A stretch of 64,000 nucleotides of DNA from Mariniphaga sp040772505 (GCA_040772505.1 JAXGYA010000002.1:556684-620683); one strand, 5' to 3'; positions 10,212 through 19,808 are shown, counted from the stretch's first letter. Made by a program: numbers and translations. The notes: generated by a model from the sequence alone, not told the origin.

Positions 10212-10538
10212 ATGAATTCTAAAACAGTTGCTAATTTTGATGGGTTAACCTTTCTCGACAAACTTGAAACAATATTTAATATGAAGGGTTTGGAAGGCAT
10301 TATAGAACTGGTCGAGGAGCATTTCCCGATTGGTTGTTTTATGAAAATGAACCAGAATATTGAAAATACACAAGAACATGTATATAAAATTGAAAAGGTA
10401 ACGGTGTCCAAAATTAATCCAGATGTGGTTATACGAACAATGGGCGATGTTAATTCGGATTCCATTGTTCGTAGTTTGAATTTGTCGTATGTTACTGTTC
10501 CTTTTCAAATTGACATATATGGTAGCATTGTGAATTAA
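10212..10538 (+). CDS. Small hypothetical protein next to DUF4157 gene
   Basis: This 108-residue acidic protein has no signal peptide, transmembrane segment or motif I recognise. It has an N-terminal helical part (FLDKLETIFNMKGLEG) and a C-terminal beta-like part. An A-rich stretch precedes the ATG. It follows the cargo candidate by 66 bp on the same strand. Immunity, chaperone/adaptor or unrelated roles are all possible, and none is shown by the sequence. Codon use looks like the neighbours, so I regard it as a real gene. Confidence 0.5.
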   Translation: MNSKTVANFDGLTFLDKLETIFNMKGLEGIIELVEEHFPIGCFMKMNQNIENTQEHVYKIEKVTVSKINPDVVIRTMGDVNSDSIVRSLNLSYVTVPFQIDIYGSIVN

Positions 10539-10576
10539 ATTAGTTTCTTAACAATTTACTTTAGAATTCTCAGAAA

Positions 10577-10929
10577 ATGAGTTGTGTAGAAGATTTGGTG
10601 TATGTGAAAATGATTAGTAGGCACATCGAATTTATTGCTGGGAAACAACGAAAAAGCTGCAAACTTGGCCGACAAAGCACTGACAAAAGCTAATACCAGC
10701 GCAGCGGCAAGTGATGCTAAAGAGTTGGTAACACTTAAGGAAAGTATAAAAAAAACTGGTTAGGGAAGAACCTGCCCATGGAAGGGAAGAAACAAATTTG
10801 TCTGCAATAAATACAAATCCGGCAACAACGATTACCGAATCGCCGGTTGTTGCGGCTACTTTTCAGATTTGGGATGATACGGCTAACGTGAGGGTGAAAT
10901 TGCAAAACAAAATTTTACAACAAATGTAA
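10577..10929 (+). pseudogene. Frameshifted gene remnant in the eCIS locus
   Basis: Starting at ATG 10577, the reading frame can be followed through three segments if two single-base shifts are allowed. The shifts fall near 10637-10650 (a GGGAAAC run) and near 10757 (before a TAG). The joined product would be about 117 residues: a helical Ala/Lys/Glu-rich part (EKAANLADKALTKANTSAAA), an Ala/Thr/Pro linker and a C-terminal segment with FQIWDDTANVRVKLQNK, ending at TAA 10927-10929. Coding character persists across the breaks, which argues for a recently broken gene or assembly indels. The family is not recognised. Confidence 0.45.
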
Positions 10930-11045
10930 GTTTTAAGCGACCTCACAAAAGTAAAACCATTTTTAATTAAAAGGTTGATTAAAAATTTGGATAGAACGCG
11001 TAGTTCAAATAAATAAAAAATATAAAGGTTTTCTAAAGTGATCAA

Positions 11046-12365
11046 ATGAGCAATACGAAAGCACTGCAATTTCTGCGAAATGTAATTCTTTGCCGGCTTG
11101 AGACGGAATTGAAAGGGAACAGAAAAGAGCCACCTGCATTCAGCATTACCGGTTCAGGCAAATCTGAATTAATCCGGTTTATTGACAAAAATGCTCTGTC
11201 ATCAGAGGAAGTGGTAGTTCTGATTCTGTCATTAGTTCCCCACATCGATCCCGGTTTTTTCGGTTCTGTTATTTCCGCTTATCTTCCCAACGGGGGTGAT
11301 TTCCCGGAGTTTGGCGGCGTGAAAGGCAAAAACCACCGGGGCATTTTGCCCACCGGCGAAACTGCTCTATTTGTTCTTGCCGGAACGGATGTGGAAAAAC
11401 GTGCAGAGATTTTTCGCTTCTTTGAAGAGAATCATCTGTTTGCCCGTAAAAATGTGTTGTATCTGGAAAAAACTGAGCACGGTGAGCCGAAAATGAGCGG
11501 ACGGCTAATCCTCGACGAAGAGTACGTGGATTTGTTTGTTTCGGGGAAAATTTCCAAACCGCAGCTCAGCAGCGATTTTCCGGCGCAGCGGATTACTACC
11601 GAACTGGAGTGGACAGATTTGGTGCTTCAGGAAAAGACTCTGGCAGGCATTAAAGAAATTGAAACGTGGCTGAAATACAACGACGAATTGCTGACTGGCT
11701 GGAAAATGCACGGGAAAATCAAACCCGGTTTTCGTGTGCTGTTTCACGGACCGCCGGGAACCGGAAAAACACTCACCGCAAGCCTGCTGGGAAAATACAC
11801 AGGCCGCGATGTGTTCCGCATCGACTTGTCGATGGTGGTTTCAAAATACATTGGCGAAACCGAAAAAAACCTCTCGAAGCTGTTTGACAAAGCCGCTAAC
11901 AAAGATTGGATTCTGTTTTTCGACGAGGCGGACTCGATTTTCGGCAAGCGCACCAACGTGCGCGATGCCCACGACAAATATGCCAACCAGGAAGTTTCCT
12001 ATCTTTTGCAGCGCATTGAATCGCACGCCGGACTGGTCATCCTTGCTTCCAATATGAAATCGAATATCGATTCATCTTTTACACGCCGTTTCAATTCCAT
12101 CATCGAGTTTGAAAATCCCGATACTGCTGAACGTGTACTACTCTGGAAAAATTACCTTCCCCAGGAAATAAAACTGGACAAAAATATTAACATGGAAGAA
12201 ATCGCTCGAAAATACCACCTCACTGGGGCGAATATTGTAAATGTCATTCAGTTTGCCGGATTGCAAACCCTGGAAAAAAGATCCCGAACCATCGCTGTTG
12301 CCGACCTGCTGAAAGGCATCCAGAAAGAGTATGAGAAAGAGGGGAAAATGATGCGGCTGGAATAG
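11046..12365 (+). CDS. eCIS AAA+ ATPase (Afp15/PVC15-like)
   Basis: This 439-residue ATPase has a ~190-residue N-terminal domain of unknown fold and a C-terminal AAA+ domain. Walker A is GPPGTGKT at 235-242. Walker B is ILFFDEADS with D293 and E294. A sensor/arginine-finger region contains FTRRFNS and a C-terminal lid follows. Eukaryote-like classical AAA proteins of this type are a core eCIS component, encoded after the tape-measure protein in Afp, PVC and Bacteroidota clusters. They are needed for particle assembly or cargo loading. It acts in the cytoplasm. The gene is separated from the structural run by IS110, the cargo gene and the pseudogene, so it may depend on its own promoter in 10930-11045. 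Confidence 0.88.
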   Translation: MSNTKALQFLRNVILCRLETELKGNRKEPPAFSITGSGKSELIRFIDKNALSSEEVVVLILSLVPHIDPGFFGSVISAYLPNGGDFPEFGGVKGKNHRGILPTGETALFVLAGTDVEKRAEIFRFFEENHLFARKNVLYLEKTEHGEPKMSGRLILDEEYVDLFVSGKISKPQLSSDFPAQRITTELEWTDLVLQEKTLAGIKEIETWLKYNDELLTGWKMHGKIKPGFRVLFHGPPGTGKTLTASLLGKYTGRDVFRIDLSMVVSKYIGETEKNLSKLFDKAANKDWILFFDEADSIFGKRTNVRDAHDKYANQEVSYLLQRIESHAGLVILASNMKSNIDSSFTRRFNSIIEFENPDTAERVLLWKNYLPQEIKLDKNINMEEIARKYHLTGANIVNVIQFAGLQTLEKRSRTIAVADLLKGIQKEYEKEGKMMRLE

Positions 12366-12378
12366 GGTTCTATACGTT

Positions 12379-12774
12379 TTATAAATAATCCAGTATGTTA
12401 ATAATTTCCCCGATAAATCTTTGTGAAACAGGATATAAACGCAGAACCGTTTCTTCATCGTAATCGTAGAAATCATTATAATCACTTTTGTGTCTTTTTT
12501 CGAAAAGCTCTGTAAAATGTTTTGCTAAATCCCTGTTTATCCTGCCTGTTTTAACAAAGGTTTCTCCAAATTTCTGGCGGACTCCTGAGTGACTCGAAAC
12601 TTCAATTTGCTCTTTTGACAATAATGCACTAATCGCATAATAACATGCATAATACATCCTGTTTATTGTGGTGTTCCAAAATTGGTTTTCGATGTGTGTC
12701 CTTACTTCTTCGATAGTCTCTTTTGCGCGATCAATTCTGTACTTAATGTAGTCTTCCGGTGTAAAATCTGTCAT
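12379..12774 (-). CDS. HEPN-domain toxin of a HEPN/MNT module
   Basis: This 131-residue all-helical protein belongs to the HEPN type long annotated as UPF0332. The recognisable parts are NRMYYACYYAISALL in the central helix, the SHSGVRQKFG segment and the basic EKRHKSDYNDF motif near the end. HEPN proteins are ribonuclease-like toxins, held inactive by a partner nucleotidyltransferase through AMPylation. The partner gene lies immediately upstream with a 4-bp overlap (12771-12774), so translation is coupled. The module is convergent with the eCIS ATPase gene. Confidence 0.85.
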   Translation of the reverse strand: MTDFTPEDYIKYRIDRAKETIEEVRTHIENQFWNTTINRMYYACYYAISALLSKEQIEVSSHSGVRQKFGETFVKTGRINRDLAKHFTELFEKRHKSDYNDFYDYDEETVLRLYPVSQRFIGEIINILDYL

Positions 12775-13091
12775 AAAAGCCTGCCCTCCCTCATCACATT
12801 TTTATAGAAAGGTGTAACCTTATACTTCGAATTCCATTCTTTCTCTGTATAAATCATTGGACTTATTACTTCTCCTGTATCGAATTCGAGGTCGTAAAGC
12901 GGATAGGTTATTTCTCTTTCAATCTCTGGCGAAATATTATCCTTATTTAGCAAGATCAACAAATCCCAATCGGAATCATTTTTTGCAGTGCCACGCGAAC
13001 GTGACCCATAAAGATAAATCTTTGCCGAAGGTTCTTTGTTTTTGACAATCCTCTTTATCTGATTTAATATTTTAGTCTCAGAAATTTTCAT
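12771..13091 (-). CDS. MNT-type nucleotidyltransferase antitoxin
   Basis: This 106-residue minimal nucleotidyltransferase (DNA polymerase beta superfamily) has the full GSX10DXD motif: G29-S30 and D41-W42-D43, within YGSRSRGTAKNDSDWDLL. It is the first gene of the pair and overlaps the HEPN gene by 4 bp. MNT partners neutralise HEPN toxins by adding AMP to a tyrosine. Whether this pair stabilises the eCIS locus or simply resides there is not shown by the sequence. Confidence 0.87.
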   Translation of the reverse strand: MKISETKILNQIKRIVKNKEPSAKIYLYGSRSRGTAKNDSDWDLLILLNKDNISPEIEREITYPLYDLEFDTGEVISPMIYTEKEWNSKYKVTPFYKNVMREGRLL

Positions 13092-13329
13092 ACTTCAAAT
13101 ATACAAAAAAATTACAGGAGCTAAATTAGAGATTGCCGCCGGAAAAACAAGCAGGAATTTGATTTTTTGTTGAATTGCTCTATTGACTTTTGATTTTTAG
13201 AGTTGTAATTTTAAAGTAAATTTTAGCACCTTAATACATTAAACTCCATTTTAAAAAAAAATAACAATAACCGGCACAAAAAATATAAAAAAGAATTTAA
13301 AATGTTTCATATAGACTAAGCAAACTTCG

Positions 13330-14285
13330 ATGAAAAAGAATCACAAAGTACTCAGCCTCTTTGTCTTCATCCCTTTCCTTATTTTGACCACCTGCTTAAC
13401 GTAAAAGAACAGACGGAAAATGAACTCCGGCAAAGTGAGGAAAACCAGCAGGATGCAGTAGAAGCACTGCAAGCTAAGATTGCGGTAACCGAAGATGAAA
13501 TTCCCCGGCTGGGGGAACTGGAACGCCGCCATTATGCCGAAGCGGAGCGCCTGAGAAGACAAAGGGCAAAATAATTGGCGGATGCCCAACGGGAAAAGGA
13601 AGAACGCGCGAGACAAGCACTTGAAAAAAAGAAAGTCAAAGCTCAACCTTATCTGCCCGAACCGGTTGATCCCAACGATGATATGCTTAAATTCCATGCA
13701 CAATCCGTATTCAAAAGGCTTTACCTCGATTTTCTCATAGCTCATGGACCTTGCGACTGCAAAACCATGGCTGTGGCATTGGCTAACAATACCAACACCA
13801 TCATGAGTGAACTCATCGGGCGAATCGGAGTAGCCGTTTTTTTTGCCCCTATGGAAGCTTTTCCCGGCGTTTCGCTGGGAGGGCGCCTGGCAATTGGCGT
13901 CGTGAAAGCCATTGCCAGCTCCATTTACGGGGGGCAAAAATTATCCGACGAATTGATCAAAAACCTTTTCGATGTGATTGGCGGAGAGCTGTTCCCTAAA
14001 CTGGTGGGAAACAATTTCACAGGCAATCGTATCAATGATCTGGCAGGTAAAGACATCGAGGAAATACTGGAGGCGGAAGGAGTGCGGAGCATCCAATGGG
14101 AGGGAAAAACAACCCTGCGCGAGTGTGGTGAAGTGTCCGGAACGGTTACCATGATGATAAACCCCAATACAGGGTGGGTGGTGATTATGATAAAAATTCC
14201 GAACTGCCCGTTGATCGTTATAAAATATAAAGTGAACGACGACGGTGTTGCCATTTCAGATCCTATTGTCAGAGTAGTGAAATAA
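13330..14285 (+). pseudogene. Broken lipoprotein gene with helical N-terminal region
   Basis: The ATG at 13330 begins a clear lipoprotein signal (MKKNHKVLSLF...LILTTC), but the frame ends at TAA 13402. A +1/-1 shift at that point restores a Glu/Gln/Ala-rich coiled-coil-like segment (VKEQTENELRQSEENQQDA). That segment is interrupted again by an in-frame TAA at 13572-13574 and then continues in the same frame. The downstream 236 residues, from TTG 13575, include a hydrophobic Gly/Ala-rich part (GRLAIGVVKAIASS) and a beta-rich end. The intact gene would give about 315 residues. I do not recognise the family. The 3' part could still be translated if a start is used, but it would lack its export signal. 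Confidence 0.55.
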
Positions 14286-14705
14286 ACGGTGCACGAGCGT
14301 TGCATTTATTTTGACGAATTACTGAAAATTAAATCGAAGTTTTTCAATTATTACCCGGTGTCGTTCCTGATGGAAAAGTTAAAAATATGAGTATCAGAAT
14401 ATGAAACGGGTAAGAAAAAAAACGACAACTTTTTAATTCAAAACTCCCTTATATATCAAAACTTTTCTTTAAATTGCAGGTTATTAATCTATGAATTTAC
14501 TTTTTTATGGTTTTAAACAGATTCACTAAAGATAAATATATAATAAGCGCTAATCCCCTTACAGTCACTACTTATGAGTTGAGATATGATAGCGCTGCCT
14601 TCATTGTTCAAAAGGAATTTCAATTAAATGCTATTACTTAATATCACTGTTAATTCGTAATTTTAATATATAAATAAACAAAATTCACCTATTGAATTCT
14701 ACAAT
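14286..14705 (+). promoter_or_regulatory. 420-bp non-coding leader of PUL1
   Basis: No gene is seen here. The DNA is very AT-rich and carries a spaced inverted repeat, agcgcta at 14546-14552 and tagcgct at 14590-14596, about 110 bp before the susC start. As this is the only long gap ahead of the PUL1 run, its promoter and possible operator should be here. I could not place a convincing Bacteroidota -7 box. Confidence 0.35.
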
Positions 14706-17700
14706 ATGAAAAGACATCTACTTTTATTTGTATTAATTTTTTTAGTTTTTTCCAGAGGCGTTTTTGCTCAGGTATCGTTGTCGGGGGTTGTTACCGATGA
14801 AACGGGAGAATCGCTGGTAGGGGTTACTGTAGTTGTTAAAGGGACTACTACCGGTACTGTCACCGATATTGATGGAAAATACCACCTATCAGGAGTGCCT
14901 GAAACAGCTACGTTGGTTTTCAGTTATATTGGAATGGAAGCCAAGGAGATCAGGATTTCGCCTTCCACAACTGTTCTCAATGTTACTTTGGAAGCCAGCA
15001 TGCTTCTGGTTGAAGAGGTTGTTGTTACGGCTATGGGCATAACACAGGAAAAGAAGCGAATGAATTTTGCTGTTCAAAGTGTCAGTTCAGATGATATTAC
15101 CGTTGACAGGTCTCCCAATTTCGTAAATTCGCTTCAGGGGAAAATTGCCGGTCTGAGTGTTACCAACTCCAGCGGCTCGCCCAATGCCGGCACGCAGGTA
15201 ATTATCAGGGGTATCACTTCGATAAACAATTCGCAAAACAATGAGCCGTTGTTTGTTCTCGACGGAATGCCTCTTTCGGGAAAAGGGAGTTCTGCCGCTG
15301 ACATTAATCCGAATGATATTGAAAATATCACAGTGCTTAAAGGTGCTGCTGCAGCAGCACTTTACGGACAGGATGCTGCAAATGGCGTGATTATGATTAC
15401 AACCAAGAAAGGACAGGTCGGGAAAGTGAGCACAACCCTTAATGTTGGATGGCAATATGATATTCCGGCTCACGTGCAGAAGTTGCAGCGAAGCTATGCA
15501 CCCGGTTCCCAGGGCTTTTATGTTGACAAAGCAATGGGAGGATGGGGACCGCTTATTAAGGAAGGAGAGCAGATTTATGACAACGTCGGTGATTTCCTTC
15601 AGCACGGTTTTTATCATAAATATGACTTGAGCCTGACCGGTGGCAGTGAAAAGTTTCAGGCTTATGCCTCTGCCAATTTTTCAAGAAACGACGGGATTGT
15701 TCCCAACGATTACTTGCAACGAACAGGTGCCATGCTGAAAGGAACATACCAGGCGCTTGAATCCCTGTCGATTACTTTTTCCGCAAATATCATTTCCAAC
15801 ACATTCCGCTCATTTGCATCAACGGGAATGGCTTCGATTTACAACTGGCCAATTAATGACCCGTTAAAAAACTATCAGGAGCCCAATGGTTTTCCCAGGT
15901 TTTTATATTACAGAGATGCAAAAAAATATGAATCACCCTTTAGCCCGCTCTATTCGCGATACAATGATTATGGACAAAACGAAAGGTTGCGTAATATTCT
16001 GAGTGGTTCTGTGAACTGGAAACCGGGCAAAAATTTTGAAATTACAGGCCGCTTAAGTTATGATACCAGCTCAAACTCCTACGATGGCTATAATGTCCCA
16101 CGCTGGGATGACTCGGTTCAGTTGCCCAACTTTATGACCCCTTTTTCTTTTTCGTCGCAGAGTGGCTTTGAGCAAGGCACCCCTCAATGGCAGGCTGAAT
16201 ACAACGATGCGCTGGCAGCCTATAGAAAAGCAACGCAGGAACTGGAAGCATTCGGCTTTCCTGAGCCGCTCCTTGTTTCGGAATCAGATCCGGCTTATGA
16301 GGAGAAACTTGAACAATACAATGCTGCTTATGCCGAAAGCCAAAGGAAATACAACGAGTATTACATGAGTGTTCCCTATCTGAACCGGAAAGATATTTCC
16401 GATATGGATAAAAATTCTTTGGGGTATTACAGCGCTTCTTCCGGACGAAGCCATCTACTCACAGCAGCAGCAATTGCCACATATAAACTGGAGCTGACAG
16501 ATGATTTCAGTATTGATTTTTTAGCCGGAACAGAGGTGAGAATGGCAAGAGGATTCTCTATGTCAAATGCTGGAAGGGATTTTATTATTCCCGGAACATA
16601 CAGTTTGAGCAACACAAACAGCGATTACATTTTTTTGTCTGACCGGACTTCGTCACACAGTCAGAAACGCACATTCGGTTATTTTGGCGAATTGCGCGGT
16701 GATTATAAAGGAATTGCTTCCCTGAGTGTAACAAGCAGGTGGGACTGGTCATCCACAATTCTGACCAATCCCTACTATTATCCTTCCATAACGGGAGGTT
16801 TGCTTTTTTCCGAGTTGTTTCATCTGAGCAACAACTATTTCAGCTACGGAAAGTTGCGTGGAAACTATGCCGTTGTGGGCAAGGATGCCCCGGCATTTCT
16901 GTATGACCGGAAATTTAAACAGTTTGCAACTTATCCTGATAACGGCTACGGAATAGACCCAACCCTGTCGTCGGCTGATAGAAACCTGATGCCTGAAATG
17001 ACCTATTCCTGGGAAATTGGGGCTGACCTGCGCTTCTTTAACAGCAGAACACGACTGGATGCTGCCTACTATTCAACCAAAGTGGATAATCAGATTGTTA
17101 CTGTTCGCGTGTCGCCTTCTTCAGGGCATATCCTCCAAACACGGAATGAGGGCGCCATTCGGAATCATGGACTTGAGTTTACATTAGAGCAGGATGTGAT
17201 TAAAAAGCGGCAGTTCAGCTGGGTTTCTTCCCTAAACTTTGGGCTGAACCGTGGAAAAGTAACTTTCCTGCCCGAAGAAGTGGCTGAGATTACAGGAACG
17301 CAGTATGGCGATATTTATACATCAGCCTATTTAGGCGGCTCCACAACCGGAATTTCCGGCAAAGATTACTTGCGTACTGAAGATGGGAAAATTATTGTCG
17401 GTGAAGATGGTTATCCGCAGATTGGCGCCGACAAGAACAAACTCATCGGAAACCGTGAGCCCAAGTTTTCGGCAGGAATAGTAAATACGTTAAATTATAA
17501 GAACCTGTCGCTGACATTTCTCTTCGATGGCCGTCTTGGCGGAGATGTGGTGAATGTGACAGGGCGCGGACTGATTTCCAACGGGCAGAGCAAAATGCTG
17601 GAAACCTACAGAGGAAGACAGGTAGTGGTGAATGGCATGGTGAAACAGGAAGATGGTACCTACGAACCCAATACAACCCAAATCTCGCTTGACCATCAAA

Positions 17701-17996
17701 CGCTCATTAATTATTTTTTCAATGTGAGCTCCAATTTTGTTGAAGATGGTTCATTTCTCCGTTTAAGCTATCTGACCTTGGGATATGATTTATCCCGGAT
17801 GGTTAGAAGCACGCCGCTTGCCGGTTTGCGCTGCACATTTACGGGCAACAACTTGTTTTTGCTCAGCAGATACATGGGTGCAGATCCGGTTTCCAATGCA
17901 GACACGGGAGCGGGGGGTACCGGTTCCTCAGGTATAGATAATTATGCGGTTCCCAGAACAACAAGTTTTAATTTCAGCATTATGGCTACTTTTTAG
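14706..17996 (+). CDS. SusC/RagA-family TonB-dependent outer-membrane transporter
   Basis: The protein has 1096 residues. A signal peptide ends near residue 21 (FSRGVFAQ). A carboxypeptidase-regulatory-like domain follows at ~22-100 (LSGVVTDETGESLVGVTV), then a TonB-box-like EEVVVTAMG, a plug domain at ~115-230 (LQGKIAGLSV, VLDGMPL, AAALYGQDAANGVIMITTKK) and a C-terminal 22-strand barrel ending in aromatic-F (FNFSIMATF). It imports oligosaccharides across the outer membrane with its SusD lid, driven by TonB-ExbBD. It heads a plus-strand run of genes reaching 33953, so it defines PUL1. Confidence 0.95.
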   Translation: MKRHLLLFVLIFLVFSRGVFAQVSLSGVVTDETGESLVGVTVVVKGTTTGTVTDIDGKYHLSGVPETATLVFSYIGMEAKEIRISPSTTVLNVTLEASMLLVEEVVVTAMGITQEKKRMNFAVQSVSSDDITVDRSPNFVNSLQGKIAGLSVTNSSGSPNAGTQVIIRGITSINNSQNNEPLFVLDGMPLSGKGSSAADINPNDIENITVLKGAAAAALYGQDAANGVIMITTKKGQVGKVSTTLNVGWQYDIPAHVQKLQRSYAPGSQGFYVDKAMGGWGPLIKEGEQIYDNVGDFLQHGFYHKYDLSLTGGSEKFQAYASANFSRNDGIVPNDYLQRTGAMLKGTYQALESLSITFSANIISNTFRSFASTGMASIYNWPINDPLKNYQEPNGFPRFLYYRDAKKYESPFSPLYSRYNDYGQNERLRNILSGSVNWKPGKNFEITGRLSYDTSSNSYDGYNVPRWDDSVQLPNFMTPFSFSSQSGFEQGTPQWQAEYNDALAAYRKATQELEAFGFPEPLLVSESDPAYEEKLEQYNAAYAESQRKYNEYYMSVPYLNRKDISDMDKNSLGYYSASSGRSHLLTAAAIATYKLELTDDFSIDFLAGTEVRMARGFSMSNAGRDFIIPGTYSLSNTNSDYIFLSDRTSSHSQKRTFGYFGELRGDYKGIASLSVTSRWDWSSTILTNPYYYPSITGGLLFSELFHLSNNYFSYGKLRGNYAVVGKDAPAFLYDRKFKQFATYPDNGYGIDPTLSSADRNLMPEMTYSWEIGADLRFFNSRTRLDAAYYSTKVDNQIVTVRVSPSSGHILQTRNEGAIRNHGLEFTLEQDVIKKRQFSWVSSLNFGLNRGKVTFLPEEVAEITGTQYGDIYTSAYLGGSTTGISGKDYLRTEDGKIIVGEDGYPQIGADKNKLIGNREPKFSAGIVNTLNYKNLSLTFLFDGRLGGDVVNVTGRGLISNGQSKMLETYRGRQVVVNGMVKQEDGTYEPNTTQISLDHQTLINYFFNVSSNFVEDGSFLRLSYLTLGYDLSRMVRSTPLAGLRCTFTGNNLFLLSRYMGADPVSNADTGAGGTGSSGIDNYAVPRTTSFNFSIMATF

Positions 17997-18027
17997 AAAA
18001 CAGAAATTTCCGAAAAAAATAAAAATT

Positions 18028-19794
18028 ATGAAACAAAATCGATATATAATATTTTTAAGCCTGATGCTTATTTTTGCTTTCACCGGCTGCGAAGACTTTC
18101 TGGATGTAAATGTAAGCAAGGACAGTCCAACAACCATCACGGTTGATCAGGCATTGCCGACCGCAACTTTCTATGCTGCCCAGCAAATATATGATCATGC
18201 GGAATATAGCGTTTATCTTTCTCAGGCGCTCACAACCGCTTCCAAGAGCCAGACGGGCTCGTATGCTTACAGTGGGGGATGGGAATTTTTATCGATGAAC
18301 CGGCACCCGCAATGGCGCAGGCATTTTTACGATTTGGGAGCAAACATCAATGAAATGATTTATGCTGCCGAGAAAATCGATTCAAGAAATTTTATTCTCA
18401 TTGGCCGCACCATCATGTTGCAATCTACGATGCTCACCACAGATGCTTTTGGCGAAATGCCGCGTTCAAATGCCTATACTTCCACTTCGCCGACCTACGA
18501 TTCGCAGGAGGAAATTTATGAATGGATGTTCCAGGAGGCTGATGAACTTGTAAAATTATTTGAAGATAAAGATTGGACGCATAATAGCGCCAATATCCCC
18601 ATCACTGAAAAAATGGACCGCATATACCGCGGGGATTTGAAAAAATGGGGACTTTATGCTAAAGCACTACGCGCGAGGCTTTGGTTGCGCAAACTGCCCA
18701 ACTGGGAAAATAACCCTGAAGTGTGTAGAAAAATTGTGGAGATGGCGGATCAAGTGTTGGATGACCCCGATTGGGAAGAACCGCGTTATTATTATCCGGG
18801 CGGAACCAATGAGCAGAACTGCCCATGGGGTTCTTCGGCTCCCATTGTTAATGCATGGGAAAGCCGGGGAAACCGACTGGCTTCATCAATTCCCACCAGG
18901 TTTTTCGCATACGCAATATTGGGCGCATATCAGATTCAGAACAACGTTCGCGGATATGCGCTTGACCCGCGTGCCGATAAACTGATGACAGGGCGCGATT
19001 TTGGCGGCTCAACCAGCATGCGCTGGCTGGAAAGCAACATTGGTATGGAAACTTCCATGAAAATTATCAATTATCCCGATCTGTTTGCAAGCGGCGGAAA
19101 TAATCCCTACGTGGACAATAAAGGCTACATTGCTTTTCTTACAGACGAAGAATTGATGTTTATAAAAGCCGAAGCACAATACTGGGCAGGCAATAAAGCC
19201 GGAGCATACAACACAACGTATAACGCAGTGATACACAATATGGAGCGTTTTGGTGTCGTTGAATCGGAGTTGTTGGGAAACAATGCTAAAACCCGCTATC
19301 GCCGGTTTTTTGAGATCCGCCTGCCGGGAGAAAGTGAGTTTACCATTGCCGACCTGATGCAGCAAAAGTATGTTGTAATGTATCTTCAGCCTGAGCAGTG
19401 GAACGATATGCGCCGCTATAACTACAGCAGTAAAACAAACGGGATCACTTATGACGGCGTCCCCGTATATACAGTGACTACAATTTTTAACGGAAGGGGC
19501 ACCGCTATTCCAACCGTTGCAAACAGTAATGTGGAATATTCGCTGAGGCGACCCTACAATCTTTATGAACCATACTGGGATCAGCCCGATTCGTACGGAC
19601 AAAATGCTGAACTTTCCCCCAATGCATGGATTGTCCGGTTAAATTATGATCCCGAAACGGAAGATAAATACAACCGTGGTGAGTTGGAGCGCTTAGGCGC
19701 TTTTAAAAATCCCGAATGGCTGAAAAAGAGGATGATTTGGGCATATAACACAAGCAATAAGGCGGTTAGTGCCGATGCTACCGAATGGAAATAA
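18028..19794 (+). CDS. SusD/RagB-family surface glycan-binding lipoprotein
   Basis: The start is placed at ATG 18028, because the protein from there begins with a lipoprotein signal (LMLIFAFTGC) and a SusD-type N-terminus (DFLDVNVSKDSPTTI). The frame is open further upstream, overlapping susC. The mature protein has about 570 residues, typical of the SusD_2 subgroup (QALPTATFYAAQQIYD, then TPR-like helices). It is a surface lipoprotein that closes over the SusC barrel and binds the glycan. It follows susC after 31 bp. Confidence 0.93.
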   Translation: MKQNRYIIFLSLMLIFAFTGCEDFLDVNVSKDSPTTITVDQALPTATFYAAQQIYDHAEYSVYLSQALTTASKSQTGSYAYSGGWEFLSMNRHPQWRRHFYDLGANINEMIYAAEKIDSRNFILIGRTIMLQSTMLTTDAFGEMPRSNAYTSTSPTYDSQEEIYEWMFQEADELVKLFEDKDWTHNSANIPITEKMDRIYRGDLKKWGLYAKALRARLWLRKLPNWENNPEVCRKIVEMADQVLDDPDWEEPRYYYPGGTNEQNCPWGSSAPIVNAWESRGNRLASSIPTRFFAYAILGAYQIQNNVRGYALDPRADKLMTGRDFGGSTSMRWLESNIGMETSMKIINYPDLFASGGNNPYVDNKGYIAFLTDEELMFIKAEAQYWAGNKAGAYNTTYNAVIHNMERFGVVESELLGNNAKTRYRRFFEIRLPGESEFTIADLMQQKYVVMYLQPEQWNDMRRYNYSSKTNGITYDGVPVYTVTTIFNGRGTAIPTVANSNVEYSLRRPYNLYEPYWDQPDSYGQNAELSPNAWIVRLNYDPETEDKYNRGELERLGAFKNPEWLKKRMIWAYNTSNKAVSADATEWK

Positions 19795-19808
19795 AAAATG
19801 TTTTCAAC

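Noticed and set aside
2..12365. Type VI secretion system or prophage instead of eCIS
   Set aside because: No TssJLM membrane complex, ClpV, capsid, terminase or lysis gene is visible; DUF4157 and the Afp15-type ATPase favour eCIS.
13341..13937. 198-residue antisense frame
   Set aside because: It is the reverse of the broken lipoprotein gene, lacks a start signal and shows no protein-like features.
10577..14285. Sequencing error as the sole cause of all frameshifts
   Set aside because: Very long genes nearby (up to 1444 codons) are intact, so a general indel problem is unlikely, though local errors cannot be excluded.
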